DNA from: CALFXN01 sp937957815
GTDB lineage: Bacteria > Synergistota > Synergistia > Synergistales > Aminobacteriaceae
Length of the DNA stretch: 64,000 nt
Reading direction: 5' to 3'
Assembly (NCBI GenBank): GCA_036788195.1
Contig: DAIQNX010000003.1
Location: 1-64,000 of the forward strand
In this document: in pieces, positions 54,096 to 62,340 of the stretch
How positions within the stretch are numbered: the stretch's first letter is position 1
Layout: each line of letters opens with the position of its first letter
Program-made: the position numbers and the translations under genes
The notes under the pieces: generated by a model
What the model was told of the DNA's origin: nothing
The model's input: the letters and a program-made list of their open reading frames with translations, nothing else
Database searches by the model: none

Positions 54096-54126
54096 GGTTC
54101 CGGTCCCCCCCTTCTCCCGAGCGGCG

Positions 54127-54696
54127 CTACGATCCCGCGCCCGGGAAGGTCACGGAGACGGCGTCGCGTTCCGCCGGAAGGTCGATGGTCCACATGTCGC
54201 GTCTTCCGAATCCTGCGATCCCCGCGACGATGGAGCTCGGGAACGACGAGACCGCGATATTGTACTCCTTCACGCTGTCGTTGTAGTACTGTCGTGCGAA
54301 GGCGATCTTGTTTTCGGTCGATGCGAGCTCCTCCTGAAGCGCGAGGAAGTTCGCGTTCGCCCTGAGTTCCGGGTAGCCCTCGCTGACTGCGAAGAGCGTC
54401 TTCAGCGCGCCGGAGAGCTGCGCCTCAGCTACGCCCGCCTCGGCCGGCGTGGACGCCCGAATCGCTTCGGAACGCAGCGCCGCGATCCGTTCGAAAAGTT
54501 CGCGCTCGTGATCCGCGTACCCGCGCACCGTTTCGACGAGATTCGGAATGAGATCGTGACGTCGTTTGAGCTGGACGTCGATCTGACTCCACCCGTTCCG
54601 GACGTTCTCGGACTTCCTCACGAGCGCGTTATAGATGTACACTATAAGTAAGAACACGATCCCCGCGAGGGCGGCGATCTGTACAAGAGATCGCAT
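54127..54696 (-). CDS. lemA: LemA family protein
   Basis: 189 residues. One N-terminal membrane helix (AALAGIVFLLIVYIYNALV), then the LemA helical bundle: NGWSQIDVQLKRRHDLIPNLVETVRGYADHERELFERI, NFLALQEELASTENKIAFARQYYNDSVKEYN and SIVAGIAGFGRRDMW. Function is not established; it commonly pairs with HtpX as a membrane scaffold. The start may be ATG 54696 or 54708. The long upstream open frame overlaps the divergent aminotransferase gene and is not real. Confidence 0.93.
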   Translation of the reverse strand: MRSLVQIAALAGIVFLLIVYIYNALVRKSENVRNGWSQIDVQLKRRHDLIPNLVETVRGYADHERELFERIAALRSEAIRASTPAEAGVAEAQLSGALKTLFAVSEGYPELRANANFLALQEELASTENKIAFARQYYNDSVKEYNIAVSSFPSSIVAGIAGFGRRDMWTIDLPAERDAVSVTFPGAGS

Positions 54697-54768
54697 GGCG
54701 GAAATCATCCCCTTTCCGGATATATACGTATAATAGCATGGACAAGATACGAGAGGAGTGCGAGGTTC

Positions 54769-55995
54769 ATGGAGTGGGAAGGATACCTGAACGCGAAGGC
54801 GCATCGTCTTTTTCCGTCGGTTATCCAGGAGATGATGCAACGCGCGTCCAAACCCGGAGTCGTCTCTTTCACCGCCGGCCAGCCGTCGGGGGATCTCTAT
54901 CCCGTCGACGCGCTTCGCGGCGCGATCGACAAGACACTCCACGACGCGCCGGAACTCCTGGCATACCCCGATTCCCTCGGCGACGCAAAGCTCCGCGAAT
55001 GGCTCGCGTGGTGGCTCAAGGCACAGTGCGTTGTCCCGGAGAGCGTGACAGAGCGAAACATCGTTCTCACGACGGGCTCGCAGGAGGGGCTCAGCATCGC
55101 CGCCGATCTCTTCATCTCTCCCGGCAACGCCGTGATCGTCGAAGATCCGACCTATCCCGAAGCCCTGCTCGCGTTTTCCCGCGAAGGAGCGGAACTCCTG
55201 ACGGTTCCGTTCGACGACGACGGCCCCGATCCGGAGGCGCTCGAACGCATCCTTTCGACCCGGAGGGCATCGTTCTTCTACACGATTCCGACCTTCCAGA
55301 ACCCGAGCGGACGAAGCACGACGCTCGGCCGGAAGCGAGAGATTCTCGACATCCTTCGTCGTCACGGCACGCTTCTGCTCGAGGACGATCCGTATCGCTT
55401 CCTCTGGTACGACGAGATGCCGGACCCTCCCTACGCCGCCGTCGCCGGAGACGGAGACCGCATCATCTCGCTCGGGAGCTTTTCGAAGACCGTCGTCCCG
55501 GGAATCCGGTGCGGATGGGTCATCCTCCCCGAACGACTCGTCCCGAAGGTCGCGATGTTGCGTCTGACGTTCGAGATCGGACTTCCGACATTTCTCCAGA
55601 GAGCCGTTTTCTCCGTCGTCTCGGGACCGAGCTTTGCCACACACCTCGAACGGTTGCGCCAGGTTTATTCGGAGCGGCGGAACGCGCTCTCCGACGCCCT
55701 CGCGAGGTTCACGGACAACTGCGGCTTCTCTTTTCCGTTCCCGAAAGGAGGGTTCTTTATCTGGGGGAGCGCCGAGGGTATCGACTCGCTCGAATTCTCG
55801 AGGTTCGCGGCCGAAGAGGAGCGCGTCGGCGTCATTCCCGGTTCGATCTTCCACGTCAGGCCCGGAGACGGAACGACGTTCCTCCGCTTCTCGTTCGCGA
55901 CGGTCTCCCCGGAACAGTCATGGGAAGGTGCAGGTCGTTTCGCGCGCGCGCTCGAACGATACCATGCGGGTGAGGGGCGCGTGCGTTCCGAATGA
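54769..55995 (+). CDS. PLP-dependent class I/II aminotransferase (2-aminoadipate/LysN-like)
   Basis: 408 residues. Fold-type-I aminotransferase: VVSFTAGQPSGDLYPVDALRGAID, TTGSQEGLSIAADLF, FFYTIPTFQNPSGRSTT, LEDDPYRFLWYDE and the PLP Lys240 in SFSKTVVPGIRCGW. This matches the LysN/aminoadipate and MocR-domain subgroup with broad substrate range. It is divergent from lemA, with a TATAAT at 54729-54734 in the gap but no good -35. lysA lies downstream under a separate T-box promoter, so a role in lysine-related metabolism is possible but unproven. Confidence 0.9.
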   Translation: MEWEGYLNAKAHRLFPSVIQEMMQRASKPGVVSFTAGQPSGDLYPVDALRGAIDKTLHDAPELLAYPDSLGDAKLREWLAWWLKAQCVVPESVTERNIVLTTGSQEGLSIAADLFISPGNAVIVEDPTYPEALLAFSREGAELLTVPFDDDGPDPEALERILSTRRASFFYTIPTFQNPSGRSTTLGRKREILDILRRHGTLLLEDDPYRFLWYDEMPDPPYAAVAGDGDRIISLGSFSKTVVPGIRCGWVILPERLVPKVAMLRLTFEIGLPTFLQRAVFSVVSGPSFATHLERLRQVYSERRNALSDALARFTDNCGFSFPFPKGGFFIWGSAEGIDSLEFSRFAAEEERVGVIPGSIFHVRPGDGTTFLRFSFATVSPEQSWEGAGRFARALERYHAGEGRVRSE

Positions 55996-56034
55996 CGGAA
56001 AGAAAGACGGTTGTAAAATTCGGGGAACGGTTCG

Positions 56035-56063
56035 TTGACGCATCCCCCGGCCTCCTGTATAAT
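56035..56063 (+). promoter_or_regulatory. Promoter of the T-box-lysA unit
   Basis: TTGACG (56035-56040), a 17-base spacer and a consensus TATAAT (56058-56063). Transcription would start near 56070, just ahead of the T-box stem I. Confidence 0.85.
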
Positions 56064-56069
56064 CCGCAT

Positions 56070-56328
56070 AATTTCACAGGGAAAAAGCGATGAAGCGGAG
56101 TGCTTTCGGACAATGTCGCCATCAGAGAAGGGATCTCACCGGCTGGAAGGATCCCCTGGCGACGCCCGGAGGCGAAAAATCCGCGGAGCCTGAACGGAAA
56201 GCCCGCGTTGCGGCGCGGAGTACGTTCACGGTCGGGATCCCCGTCATAGGATCCGAGCGGGGCGCATGCGCGCTCAAGTTGGGTGGTACCGCGGGTTCAG
56301 GCCCGTCCCTTGTGGGACGGGCCTTTTT
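56070..56328 (+). ncRNA. T-box riboswitch (lysine specific) controlling lysA
   Basis: The universal T-box sequence GGGTGGTACCGCGGG is at 56281-56295, followed by a terminator (56300-56309 with 56314-56323, then TTTTT). Stem I is readable: GTCGCCA/TGGCGAC and GGGATC/GATCCC form the distal part, and GCGGA pairs with TCCGC at the base. The internal loop has an AGTG element on one side and GAA followed by AAA (56177-56179) on the other, so the specifier codon is AAA, lysine. Uncharged lysine tRNA would bind, block the terminator and allow lysA expression. This fills the 352-base gap between the aminotransferase and lysA genes. Confidence 0.93.
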
Positions 56329-56347
56329 GTATTCTGGAGGGACGAGA

Positions 56348-57646
56348 ATGATTCGGGACGGACGGCTGATCTGGGGCGGCTGCGATGCTGCGGAACTCGC
56401 GAGGCGTTTCGGGACTCCCCTGTACGTGATCGACGAAGGTATGGTTCGGGAACGGATATCGAGGATCCGGAGCGGATTTCTCGAGAAATGGGACAACACG
56501 CAGGCGGTCTACGCGGGAAAAGCCTTCCTTCCGCTCGCCATGTGCGCGCTCGTCGCGTCGGAGGGACTCGGGCTCGACATGGTTTCCGGCGGCGAGATCC
56601 ACGCCGCCTCGGCGGCGGGATTCCCGATGGAACGGGGTTACTTCCATGGAAACAGCAAGACCCGCGCCGAGCTTGAATACGCGCTTGACGCGAGGGTCGG
56701 ACGGATCGTCGTCGACGGCGTCATGGAACTCGAACAGCTTCGCGATATTGCGGCGATGAAGGGACGCTCGGCCGATATCCTGATTCGCGTCGCTCCGGGA
56801 GTGGACGCGCACACGCACCGGTACGTGATCACGGGACACACGGGGTCGAAGTTCGGCGTTCCGCTGATCGGAGACAGCCTCGAACGGTGCGTCGAACTCT
56901 GCGGGGGTGCGAAGGATCTCAGGCTCCACGGTTTTCACTTCCACGTCGGGTCGCAGATCTACGAGAATACGTCGCATCTCCTCGCGGTCGACATCCTCCT
57001 CGAGCACATGAGCGAACTCCGGAAGCTGTACGGCTTCGAGACGGAAGAACTCAACGTCGGAGGGGGCTTCGGTGTCGCGTCGCTGCCGGGCGAGCGGACT
57101 CCCGCGATCGGGACGTTCACCGACCCGCTGATGGAACGGATCACGGCGCGGTGCGCCAAATACGGCGTCAAACGACCGAAGGTGATCATCGAACCGGGGC
57201 GATGGCTGATCTCGGAGGCGGGCATCACGCTGTACGGCGTGACGACGGTCAAGAGGATCCCCGGCATCGTGACGCACGTCGGCGTCGACGGCGGCATGAC
57301 CGACAACCCGCGTCCGGCGCTCTACGGCGCGAAGTATTCGGCGCTCCTGGCGGAGCGGGCCGACGCACCTGCGGCGGGGAAGGTCTCCATCGTCGGGAAG
57401 TGCTGCGAGACCGGAGACATTCTGGCCGAGGGCGTCGATCTCCCCGAGACGGGGCCGGGCGACATCCTCGCGATGCTGAACACCGGCGCCTACACCTTTT
57501 CGATGGCGAACAACTATAACATGACCCCGCGTCCCGCGGTCGTCTTCGTGCGCGACGGGACCGCGGAGGTCGTCGTGAGACGGCAGACGTACGACGACCT
57601 GATCCGGGGACAATCGGTTCCGGAGCACCTCGCCCGGAATGCCTGA
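56348..57646 (+). CDS. lysA: Diaminopimelate decarboxylase
   Basis: 432 residues. Final step of lysine synthesis: decarboxylation of meso-diaminopimelate with PLP. Fold-type-III barrel with the PLP-binding Lys58 (AVYAGKAFLP), GLDMVSGGEIHAA, HFHVGSQI, ELNVGGGFGV, EPGRWLISEAG and, near the end, GKCCETGDILAEGVDLP with the conserved Cys-Glu pair. GGAGGG lies six bases before ATG 56348. Expression is governed by the upstream lysine T-box, which independently confirms the lysine assignment. Confidence 0.97.
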   Translation: MIRDGRLIWGGCDAAELARRFGTPLYVIDEGMVRERISRIRSGFLEKWDNTQAVYAGKAFLPLAMCALVASEGLGLDMVSGGEIHAASAAGFPMERGYFHGNSKTRAELEYALDARVGRIVVDGVMELEQLRDIAAMKGRSADILIRVAPGVDAHTHRYVITGHTGSKFGVPLIGDSLERCVELCGGAKDLRLHGFHFHVGSQIYENTSHLLAVDILLEHMSELRKLYGFETEELNVGGGFGVASLPGERTPAIGTFTDPLMERITARCAKYGVKRPKVIIEPGRWLISEAGITLYGVTTVKRIPGIVTHVGVDGGMTDNPRPALYGAKYSALLAERADAPAAGKVSIVGKCCETGDILAEGVDLPETGPGDILAMLNTGAYTFSMANNYNMTPRPAVVFVRDGTAEVVVRRQTYDDLIRGQSVPEHLARNA

Positions 57647-57778
57647 CGAATGCGGAGGTGGTCGGAGGGGAAAACGGAAAAAAGGTCATTCCCGGGCGGC
57701 GGTTCGCGCGGTTTTCCTCCGCGTCTCGCGGGGGAATTCAAAAGTACCACATACGGATCCGGAAAGGGGAGTTGTTGT

Positions 57779-58936
57779 GTGCGGAGTATGATTCGGGTTC
57801 TCGTTGCTGCGGTTCTGGTTCTGTGTCTCGGTGGAGCGGCCGTGGCCGCGGATGTCGTCCGCATCGGGCATACGGTTTCGCTGACGGGCGGAGCGTCCAT
57901 GTGGGGGCAGTCGGAGGCCCGGGCGATCGACATGCTCGTGAAGAAGATCAACGACGCGGGGGGAGTCCTCGGCAAAAAGATCGAAGTCGTCCGCTACGAT
58001 AACCGCAACGACGCGGTCGAGGCCGTGAACGTCGCGAAGCGCCTCGTGAGCGACGGCGTCGTCGCCGTGATCGGGCCGGCACAGAGCGGCAACTCGATCG
58101 CGACGGCGCCCGTTCTCGAAAAGGCGAAGGTCCCGATGGTCGTGACCACCGCGACGAATCCGTACGTGACGATCGACCAGCGCAGCGGAAAGGTCCGTCC
58201 GTTCGCGTTCCGCCCCTGCTTCATCGATCCCTTCCAGGGAACCGTCGCGGCGCGCTTCGCGGTCACGGACCTCAAGGCGAAGACCGGGGCGATTCTCTAC
58301 GACGTCGGTTCGGACTACGGCCAGTGGCTCTCGAAGTACTTCGAGGAGGCCTTCGTGGCGAAGGGCGGCAAGATCGTCGCGAAGGAAGCGTTTCGGAGCG
58401 AGGAGCTCGACTACCGCGCCCAGCTCGGAAAGATGAAGGAGCTCAAGCCCGACGTCATCTTCATCCCGACGAGCCAGAAGGAGGCCGCGATGGCGGCCAA
58501 GCAGGCCCGGGACCTCGGTATCACCGCGGTCCTGCTCGGAACCGACAACTGGGGGAGCCCGGACCTGATAGACCTCGGCGGCAGTGCGATCGACGGGGGA
58601 TATTTCGTGAACCTCGCTGACCTTGCGGACCCGGATATCAAGGATTTCGTCGCGGAATACAAGGCTGCGTTCAACGAGGATCCCGTCCTGCCAAATCCAG
58701 TCATGGCGCAGGACGCGCTTCTCATGATCGTCGATTCGATCAAACGCGCGAACTCCGTCGAGGGGGAAAAGATTGCGAAGGCGATGGAGACGATCAAGGA
58801 CCTGAAGGTCACCAGCGGCCCGCTGACCATCAGCGCCGCAGACCATAACCCCTTCAACAAGCCGGCCGTCATTCAGAAGGTCGATGTGAAAACCAAGACG
58901 TTCCAGTTCGTCAAGAAATACGTGTCCGTGGAATAA
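57779..58936 (+). CDS. Branched-chain amino-acid ABC transporter substrate-binding protein (LivJ/LivK type)
   Basis: 385 residues. Signal peptide (VLVAAVLVLCLGGAAVAAD) and the Peripla_BP_6 fold: VRIGHTVSLTGGASMWGQSEARAIDMLVKKINDAGGVLGKKIEVV. It is first gene of a complete LIV operon. The start is taken as GTG 57779, spaced seven bases from AAGGGGAG; ATG 57788 is the alternative. A large hairpin with a T-run separates it from the permease genes. It shares the fold and ending (DHNPFNKPA) with the orphan protein at 48212, so they are paralogues. Confidence 0.93.
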   Translation: MRSMIRVLVAAVLVLCLGGAAVAADVVRIGHTVSLTGGASMWGQSEARAIDMLVKKINDAGGVLGKKIEVVRYDNRNDAVEAVNVAKRLVSDGVVAVIGPAQSGNSIATAPVLEKAKVPMVVTTATNPYVTIDQRSGKVRPFAFRPCFIDPFQGTVAARFAVTDLKAKTGAILYDVGSDYGQWLSKYFEEAFVAKGGKIVAKEAFRSEELDYRAQLGKMKELKPDVIFIPTSQKEAAMAAKQARDLGITAVLLGTDNWGSPDLIDLGGSAIDGGYFVNLADLADPDIKDFVAEYKAAFNEDPVLPNPVMAQDALLMIVDSIKRANSVEGEKIAKAMETIKDLKVTSGPLTISAADHNPFNKPAVIQKVDVKTKTFQFVKKYVSVE

Positions 58937-58955
58937 CTTTTCGGGTTTTCCGGCG

Positions 58956-59011
58956 CCCGGACGCGACGCGCCCGCTCTCCCGCGGGGAGCCCGCGTCCGG
59001 GACTCATTTTT
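58956..59011 (+). terminator. Attenuating hairpin between the LIV binding protein and livH
   Basis: CCCGGACGCG (58956-58965) pairs with CGCGTCCGGG (58992-59001), with an inner GCTC...GAGC hairpin, followed by CATTTTT. It would end most transcripts after the binding-protein gene and let a fraction continue into the permease genes. Confidence 0.65.
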
Positions 59012-59027
59012 GAAAGGACTGTGGCGG

Positions 59028-59900
59028 GTGTTTCTGCAAACCCTCGTAACCGGGTTATCAATAGGCGGCATCTACGCGCTGATGGCCGTCGGGTATTCGC
59101 TGGTCTTCAGCGTTCTCAGCTTCAGCAACTTCGCGCACGGGGCGGTGATCATGCTCGGCGCCTATCTTGGACTGGCTCTCGCGACCAAGCTCCACCTCGG
59201 GATCGGGCTCGTTCTTGTCGGCGCGATCGTCGGGGGCGGGATTCTGGCCGTGACGAACGAACGTCTGGCCTATTCGGTCCTCCGTCGCCGCAAGGCGCCG
59301 TCACTCTACCTCATGATCAGTGCGATGGGATGTTCCGTGTTCCTCGAAAACCTCGTATACGCCACGATAGGATCCCGGTTTTATGCCTTCCCCGAGTTTT
59401 TCTCGAGGCAGGTCGTTCAGTTCGGGGGCAGCTCGCTCAGCCTGCTGGATCTTTCCGCTTTCGTCGTCGCTTTTCTTGCCATCCTGGCGCTTCATCTGTT
59501 CGTGACGTACACGAAGACGGGCATCGCGATCCGCGCCGGTGTCTGCGATATGACGATGTGTTCGCTCATGGGCGTCGATGTCGACCGTCTGATCATGGTG
59601 GTTTTCCTGCTCGCCGGGGCGTTTGCCGGGGTCGCGGGCGTCTTTCTGGGCGTCAAGTATCTCGTGTATCCGACAATGGGCTGGGTCACGAACAAGGCCT
59701 ATATCGCGGCGGTCATCGGAGGCCTCGGGAGTCTGCCGGGCGCGTTGCTCGGCGGGTTGATCCTCGGCGTGGTCGAGACGTTCGTCTCGACGTACGTCTC
59801 GAGCGTGATGCGCGACGTTTTCAGCTTCACGCTGTTGATAGCGCTCCTCGTCTGGATGCCGAACGGCCTGTTCGGCTCGGATACGGAAGAGAAGGTGTAG
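59028..59900 (+). CDS. livH: Branched-chain amino-acid ABC permease LivH
   Basis: 290 residues, about eight membrane segments. LivH features: QTLVTGLSIGGIYALMAVGYSLVFSVLSFSNFAHGAVIMLGAYLG at the start and the coupling region KAYIAAVIGGLGSLPGALLGGLILGVVETF near the end. Forms the membrane channel with LivM. The start is assigned to GTG 59028 (with AAAGGA upstream) rather than the TTG at 59010. Five bases separate it from livM. Confidence 0.95.
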   Translation: MFLQTLVTGLSIGGIYALMAVGYSLVFSVLSFSNFAHGAVIMLGAYLGLALATKLHLGIGLVLVGAIVGGGILAVTNERLAYSVLRRRKAPSLYLMISAMGCSVFLENLVYATIGSRFYAFPEFFSRQVVQFGGSSLSLLDLSAFVVAFLAILALHLFVTYTKTGIAIRAGVCDMTMCSLMGVDVDRLIMVVFLLAGAFAGVAGVFLGVKYLVYPTMGWVTNKAYIAAVIGGLGSLPGALLGGLILGVVETFVSTYVSSVMRDVFSFTLLIALLVWMPNGLFGSDTEEKV

Positions 59901-59905
59901 CGGAG

Positions 59906-60754
59906 ATGGATTACATTCTTTCGGTTGTCACGCTGGCGGCCATCAATATGGTTGCCGTTCTCGGCCTCGCGGTCTTCACCGGGTTCACGGGACTCTTCTC
60001 GTTCGGCCATGCGGCCTTCGTCGGCGTCGGCGCCTACGCCTCCGCAATCCTGACGTACTATTACTATGTGCCGTTCTTTGCGGCTCTCGCCGCCGGTTCG
60101 GTCGCCGCGGCGCTCGTGAGCCTCGTCATCGGAATTCCGACATTGCGCGCGAAGCTCCGGAGCGACTATTTCGCGATCGCGATCCTCGGTTTCGGAGAAG
60201 CGCTTCGCGTGATTCTCGAGAACCTCGACATCACGAACGGCGCGAGAGGATTGCCGGGAATCGATCAGTTTACGACGCTGCCGATCGTCCTTGCGTGTCT
60301 CGCCTTCTCCGTCTGGATCACGCGAAACTTCCTCCGCTCCCGCTACGGCGCCGCATGCATCGCGATCCGCGAAGACCCCGTCGCGGCCGAAATGGCAGGG
60401 ATCGACCTGTTTCGGACCCGGCTTCTGTCGCTCGTTCTGAGCGCGTTTCTGTGCGGCCTCTCCGGAGGGCTTCTGGCTCACTTCCTCTCGTTCATCCAGC
60501 CAGTGATGTTTACGCTCGTGCAGTCGACGCAGCTGCTCGCCGCCGTGATCGCCGGAGGGATGGGAAGCGTGACGGGGCCGCTTATCGCGTCATTCCTGTT
60601 CATCGTGTTGCCCGAGGCGCTCCGGGTCGCCAACATGTGGCGGCTCGTCGCCTACGGCCTCATGCTGGTCCTGATAATGATCTACCGTCCGCAGGGGATC
60701 ATGGGATATCAGGAATTGCCGGATCTGTTCCGCCGGAAGGTTTCGGCGAAATGA
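59906..60754 (+). CDS. livM: Branched-chain amino-acid ABC permease LivM
   Basis: 282 residues, about eight membrane segments. LivM features: AVFTGFTGLFSFGHAAFVGVGAYASAIL, the conserved IREDPVAAEMAGIDLFRTRLLSLVLSAFLCGLSGGL and AAVIAGGMGSVTGPLIASFLF. It lacks the N-terminal extension seen in E. coli LivM, as is usual outside the enterics. ATG 59906 has GGAG close by; its stop overlaps livG (ATGA). Confidence 0.95.
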   Translation: MDYILSVVTLAAINMVAVLGLAVFTGFTGLFSFGHAAFVGVGAYASAILTYYYYVPFFAALAAGSVAAALVSLVIGIPTLRAKLRSDYFAIAILGFGEALRVILENLDITNGARGLPGIDQFTTLPIVLACLAFSVWITRNFLRSRYGAACIAIREDPVAAEMAGIDLFRTRLLSLVLSAFLCGLSGGLLAHFLSFIQPVMFTLVQSTQLLAAVIAGGMGSVTGPLIASFLFIVLPEALRVANMWRLVAYGLMLVLIMIYRPQGIMGYQELPDLFRRKVSAK

Positions 60755-61584
60755 GGGATGGGACGATGACCGGACTCCTTGAAATCGAGTCCCTCACGAA
60801 GGACTTTGGTGGCATCCGCGCGGTGGACTCACTCACGTTTCGGGTGCGCGAAGGCGGCATCACGGGGATCATCGGTCCGAACGGAGCCGGGAAGACGACG
60901 GTCTTCAATCTGATCACGGGCGTCTATCGCCCGACAACCGGCGACATCCGGCTCGAAGGCGTGTCGGCCGTGGGAAAACGCCCCGACAGGATCGTCGCTC
61001 TCGGGATTGCGCGGACCTTCCAGAACATCCGTCTTTTCAACCGGCAGACCTGCATCGAGAACGTCATGACGCCTCTTCTGCAGCGCGCGGAGTGCCCTCT
61101 TTTCTCCGCGCTCTTGCGGATGCCTCGTGCGCGCAGCGTCGAGCGCGAGACGCGAGAAAAAGCCATGCGCCTCCTCGCCGCGATGGGCATCGAGGCGTAC
61201 GCGGATGCGAGGGCTTCGACGCTGCCGTATGGCCTCCAGCGGAAGCTCGAGATCGCGCGGGCGCTGGCGGCGGAACCGAAGCTGCTGCTTCTCGACGAAC
61301 CCGCGGCGGGCATGAACCCGGAGGAGACGCGTTCGCTCGCCGACCTGATCGTCAGGGTTCACGACGAATTCGGCGTGTCGATCCTTCTCATCGAACATCA
61401 TATGGACCTCGTCATGAACATCTGCTCCTCCGTCGTCGTCATGAATTTCGGCGCGTTGCTCGCGCAGGGGCGTCCGGACGAGATCCGGACGGACGAACGC
61501 GTGATCCGGGCGTATCTCGGGAAGAAGAAGCGGGAACGAACCGCCGCGGAAGGGGAGGAGAGCCATGCCGGCGCTTGTCGTTGA
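60751..61584 (+). CDS. livG: Branched-chain amino-acid ABC ATP-binding protein LivG
   Basis: 277 residues. ABC ATPase: Walker A GPNGAGKTTVFNLITG, the LivG-specific GIARTFQNIRLFNRQTCIENVM, Walker B LLLLDEPAAGMNP and the switch His in LLIEHHMDLVM. The signature before Walker B reads LPYGLQRKLEIARAL, the YGxQ variant normal for LivG. The start at 60751 overlaps livM; ATG 60766 (MTGLLEIESL) also has a good site and better matches homologues. The 3' end overlaps livF by 20 bases. Confidence 0.95.
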   Translation: MRDGTMTGLLEIESLTKDFGGIRAVDSLTFRVREGGITGIIGPNGAGKTTVFNLITGVYRPTTGDIRLEGVSAVGKRPDRIVALGIARTFQNIRLFNRQTCIENVMTPLLQRAECPLFSALLRMPRARSVERETREKAMRLLAAMGIEAYADARASTLPYGLQRKLEIARALAAEPKLLLLDEPAAGMNPEETRSLADLIVRVHDEFGVSILLIEHHMDLVMNICSSVVVMNFGALLAQGRPDEIRTDERVIRAYLGKKKRERTAAEGEESHAGACR

Positions 61585-62272
61585 GAACCTGCACGTCCAT
61601 TACGGCACGATTCATGCCGTTCAGGGGGTCTCGTTCGGAGTCGACTCCGGCGAGATCGTGTCGATCGTCGGGTCGAACGGCGCCGGAAAATCCACGATCA
61701 TGTGGACGCTCGCGCGCGTCGTTCCTCCGTCCGAGGGAGCGATCCTTCTCGACGGCGCGCCGCTTCCCGACCAGCCGCACGTTGTCGTCGAGCGCGGCGT
61801 GGCGCTCGTCCCCGAACGGCGGCGTCTCTTCGCGGCGCTCTCCGTGAAGGAGAATCTCACGATGGGAGCCTACAACCGTCGGGACACGGACGGAATCGAA
61901 CGCGACACGGAGCGCTGCTTTTCGCTCTTTCCCGTGCTCAAACAGCGACTTTCGCAGCGCGCGGGAACGCTTTCGGGAGGCGAACAGCAGATGCTTGCGA
62001 TCTCGCGGGCGCTCATGAGCAGCCCGCGCGTGCTTCTGCTCGACGAGCCGTCGCTCGGACTGGCGCCGATGCTTGTGGATACATTGATGGAGACGATCCT
62101 GAAGATCCGCCTCGAGGGGATGACGGTCCTTCTCGTCGAACAGAACGCCGCTCAGGCGCTCGAGATCAGCGACCGCGGGTATATCCTCGAGACGGGTCGG
62201 ATCGTGAAGAGCGGAAGCGGACGGGAGCTCGCGGACGATCCCGAGATCCGCAAGGTCTATCTGGGCGGTTGA
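61565..62272 (+). CDS. livF: Branched-chain amino-acid ABC ATP-binding protein LivF
   Basis: 235 residues. ABC ATPase: VHYGTIHAVQGVSFGVDSGEIVSIVGSNGAGKSTIM (Walker A), the LivF marker LVPERRRLFAALSVKENLTMGAY, signature LSGGEQQMLAISRALM, Walker B LLLDEPSLGLAP and the switch region VLLVEQNAAQALEISDRGYILETG. Pairs with LivG to power the LivHM channel. GGGGAGGAG precedes ATG 61565 within the end of livG. A strong terminator closes the operon. Confidence 0.96.
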   Translation: MPALVVENLHVHYGTIHAVQGVSFGVDSGEIVSIVGSNGAGKSTIMWTLARVVPPSEGAILLDGAPLPDQPHVVVERGVALVPERRRLFAALSVKENLTMGAYNRRDTDGIERDTERCFSLFPVLKQRLSQRAGTLSGGEQQMLAISRALMSSPRVLLLDEPSLGLAPMLVDTLMETILKIRLEGMTVLLVEQNAAQALEISDRGYILETGRIVKSGSGRELADDPEIRKVYLGG

Positions 62273-62305
62273 TCCGTTCGGTTCGTTTGCCGGCGCATGG
62301 AACTG

Positions 62306-62340
62306 AAGGGGACCCGCGAGGCGTTGCGGGTCCCCTTTTT
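62306..62340 (+). terminator. Terminator of the LIV operon
   Basis: A perfect 12-bp stem AAGGGGACCCGC / GCGGGTCCCCTT with an eight-base loop and a following run of T. Its tail overlaps the last codons of the convergent radical SAM gene. Confidence 0.9.
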
